Assembly (NCBI RefSeq): GCF_037976825.1
Contig: NZ_CP150269.1
Span: 3,671,501-3,735,500 of the forward strand
Source of the DNA: Paenibacillus sp. FSL K6-1330
GTDB taxonomy: Bacteria; Bacillota; Bacilli; Paenibacillales; Paenibacillaceae
Direction: 5' to 3'
Length of the DNA: 64,000 bases
In this document: piece after piece, positions 62,202 to 64,000 of the stretch
How the letters are laid out: every line of letters starts with the position of its first letter
Position numbering within the stretch: position 1 is the stretch's first letter
Notes under the pieces: generated by a model
What the model saw: only the letters and a program-made list of their open reading frames with translations
The model's database searches: none
Told to the model about the DNA's origin: nothing
Program-made: the position numbers and the translations under genes

Positions 62202-62705
62202 CTAAACAACTTTTAGGACGAAATAATAAAAAGCATTACCGTGAGACAGGTTCTCTACATGTTCATCCATCCACCATACCCCGTATGAATAGAAATATGT
62301 CCCTTTTTGTGTAGGTGCATGAAAGCTATTTTCTTTCACTTCAACTTCTTCAGATATGTCTTCATAGATTTGGTTGACATGGTGTTTGTTCGGTTGCGGC
62401 TCATAGTTCATCACAAATGTAATAACTTCACCAGGCTGTACAGTAACTGGATTTTCACCTTTTAAAAGCTCAACTGGACCAATTGTGTCCACACATCGGC
62501 TTTGGTTTTTTGAGTCCCAACAATATGTGCCGAGTTTTGTCTCATACATTTGTTCACCAATCTGAATTTCAGCCTTAGGCGGTTGCTCTTCCTCAAGCAC
62601 CTTGTCCATTGGCACTAAATCATCACCATTTGGTTGAGCGCTAGAACAACCAACTAAGCCCATGAGAACGAGAGTCATTACAAAGGGCAGTAGAAATTTC
62701 TTCAA
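62202..62705 (-). CDS. Lipoprotein of unknown function
   Basis: 167 residues from TTG 62705, 8 nt after GGGGG. Signal MKKFLLPFVMTLVLMG and lipobox LVGC. The mature domain (IQIGEQMYETKLGTYCWDSK, VTVQPGEVITFVMNYEPQPN, KGTYFYSYGVWWMDEHVENL) has two Cys that may form a disulfide. Exported and membrane-tethered; family not recognised with certainty. The stop is 9 bp from CR2 copy 11. Confidence 0.78.
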   Translation of the reverse strand: MKKFLLPFVMTLVLMGLVGCSSAQPNGDDLVPMDKVLEEEQPPKAEIQIGEQMYETKLGTYCWDSKNQSRCVDTIGPVELLKGENPVTVQPGEVITFVMNYEPQPNKHHVNQIYEDISEEVEVKENSFHAPTQKGTYFYSYGVWWMDEHVENLSHGNAFYYFVLKVV

Positions 62706-62842
62706 ATTTAACACCCCCAGTTTAAATAACGACGTTTACTGTTCAAACGAAAGAACAAGTAGTTATGTTGCGATGAGGAAGTAGTAGGCAACCTTTATGG
62801 CGCACCTTTTTCTAAAATCCCGTCTCGTCGTCATTAAACTAA

Positions 62843-62900
62843 ACTGCCCGTTAGTTGAACAAAGGCAGCCGATAACAATGACCGGCTGCCTTAATAATTC
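62843..62900. repeat. CR2 repeat, copy 12, short
   Basis: ACTGCCCGTTAGTTGAAC, hairpin GGCAGCCGAT / ACCGGCTGCC, then AATAATTCAATGG; the final box is lost. The stop of the M23 fragment is 11 bp away. Confidence 0.85.
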
Positions 62901-62910
62901 AATGGGCCAA

Positions 62911-63189
62911 CTAAAGATAATACCCCTCGTCTCCATGGACTTTTAGATAGTCTCCCATTGCCTTCAGATCAAAACGTATCTGTAGCGGTCCTTCATCATT
63001 CCATGCACCGATATGAATGTGCGGGTGTCTTGCGTATCCGTTGTTTCCAACTCTTGCAATAACATCGCCAGCCTTTACCTTATCACCTTCGCAAACAATT
63101 ATATCCATTACGTGCGCGTAGTAAACTCGAACCCCATCTGGACGCAGAAATGTAATCGAACTCGCTCTAGTATCCTCCCTTCCCTCCAT
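62911..63189 (-). pseudogene. M23 peptidase C-terminal fragment
   Basis: 92 codons: ITFLRPDGVRVYYAHVMDII, VCEGDKVKAGDVIARVGNNG and HPHIHIGAW, the C-terminal half of an M23 (LytM-like) endopeptidase with the HxH zinc ligands. The first zinc His and Asp are missing, so it cannot be active. Upstream it is joined out of frame to a recombinase fragment; the initial MEGRED is part of that junction. Confidence 0.65.
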
Positions 63190-63499
63190 GCTCCATCATG
63201 TGTCGCTTAAAGTCAGCAATATCTTTCTGCGTGGCTTGACCGGCATCCTGCAGATCCGGATCAGTCCGAAGCATCCACTTCCTAAACGTGCTCCAAGTTG
63301 CCTTGTAATTGTTAATCGTGGAAGTGGTTCTTTTCACTCCCAACGTTTTTGATTTAATATCAATTCGGCCTTCTGATATCTTGCCCGAGATTGTACCCAA
63401 CGCGGGTTCTGTTCTAAAACTCGTATTAGACCGTATAGAAACTAATTCTACACGGCCCTTCAAAAATCCTATTTTATTGGATAGATTGTCAACAGTCAC
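63167..63499 (-). pseudogene. Tyrosine recombinase core-binding fragment
   Basis: About 110 codons. TSTINNYKATWSTFRKWMLR and ATQKDIADFKRHMMEHG resemble the helical core-binding domain of phage-type integrases; the preceding Ser/Arg-rich part is probably not native and no catalytic residues follow because the sequence switches to the M23 fragment. A second recombinase remnant in the zone, besides 41623-42069. Confidence 0.5.
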
Positions 63500-63534
63500 G
63501 TTTCCGCGGACTTATTACGAACCGGGATATAAGA

Positions 63535-64000
63535 TCAATGATTGATATAATGGGCATATAATTGCTCGAAGGTTGTAAAATGTTCGACTTCTCTACCGAC
63601 CTTACCATATTCGTCTACATATTCATCCATCATTTCAAGGAACTTCTCTTTCATTACTGGTAAATCACTTGCATCAAAGTACTGCATGAGATCAAATTTC
63701 TTGGTTCCTTTTTCCGCAGCCATTTCATCAAGATATCCTTGTACTCCAAAGGCTGAAAGAAAGGCATAGGAGGCATCGTTCGTTTTAACACTGTTCAAGA
63801 TTTTATTGCGGTAGTTGCACCACAATTCTTCGTAAGTTCCCCTCAGATTATCAAAAGTCGGAGCGAGTTTAACAATGAAGTTATCACACATCTTGCTATG
63901 TAACCTCGTAACGCTGTTCAACATATTAAAAGAAGCAATTCGGATCTCTTCAATGGTATGAGCTTCGATGACTGACATGTATAAGGATTCGAGATCATCT
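63535..64000 (-). CDS. Unknown protein, 5' end outside the window
   Basis: The minus-strand frame is open from the window edge (DDLESLYMSVIEAHTIEEIR) and ends at 63535; a start at ATG 63978 is possible but the frame continues above it. The visible 150 or so residues are helical (FLEMMDEYVDEYGKVGREVE near the end), soluble, not recognised. Confidence 0.5.
   Translation of the reverse strand, partial: DDLESLYMSVIEAHTIEEIRIASFNMLNSVTRLHSKMCDNFIVKLAPTFDNLRGTYEELWCNYRNKILNSVKTNDASYAFLSAFGVQGYLDEMAAEKGTKKFDLMQYFDASDLPVMKEKFLEMMDEYVDEYGKVGREVEHFTTFEQLYAHYINH

Noticed and set aside
21643..62900. Classical integron attC sites
   Set aside because: The CCCGTTAG boxes are direct, not inverted core sites, and do not match RYYYAAC/GTTRRRY; no IntI-like gene is present. 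Kept only as an analogy.

Overview
ORGANISM. The window looks like the chromosome of a low-to-mid GC Bacillales bacterium, most likely Paenibacillus or a close relative. Reasons: strong AGGAGG-type ribosome binding sites, frequent TTG/GTG starts, RNase J, XerS, YmaF, DUF6366 and T-box leaders, ECF sigma/anti-sigma pairs and IS3/IS110 relics. No rRNA, tRNA or CRISPR array was seen. LAYOUT. (1) 1-17.4 kb is core-like and dense: the end of a DUF554 membrane protein, RNase J, a CUT1 sugar ABC transporter (two permeases, one binding lipoprotein), glycerol dehydrogenase, an ECF sigma factor with a DUF4179-type anti-sigma partner, two tandem paralogous secreted proteins, XerS, and a response regulator / DUF885 peptidase-like / histidine kinase operon. 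(2) 17.4-63.5 kb is an accessory zone. Mostly single genes (AraC regulators, amidase, nucleotidyltransferases, Nudix, phosphotransferases, small exported proteins, P450, ABC-F, ketopantoate-reductase-like and others) are separated by two repeat families named here CR1 and CR2. CR1 is about 195 bp with a 20-bp-arm palindrome and a terminator hairpin. CR2 is about 85 bp, with a variable hairpin between two CCCGTTAG boxes. I count about a dozen full CR1 copies plus truncated ones, and about a dozen CR2 copies. All complete copies face the same way, and many minus-strand genes have their stop codon within a few bases of the right end of a repeat. The zone is also littered with broken genes (murF, GNAT, APH-like, epimerase, tyrosine recombinase and M23 fragments, an orphan RHS tip, phage pieces), and one Nudix+CR1 unit is present twice as a 753-bp near-identical copy. 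HOW IT FITS TOGETHER. The core part carries ordinary metabolism and envelope-stress circuitry: the ECF sigma gene and the two secreted paralogues share a TGAACC-N17-GTnnA(C/T) promoter motif, suggesting one regulon. In the accessory zone, local regulator/target pairs are visible: TetR/P450, TetR/NTF2-like, TetR/ketopantoate-reductase-like, TetR/FAH/MBL, and an NtdR-like LacI next to an NtdB-like phosphatase with a perfect operator palindrome. The repeats act at least as terminators; their uniform orientation, position at gene ends and co-duplication with a gene make a cassette-array (integron-like) organisation the main hypothesis to test. No dedicated integrase gene for it is proven here.
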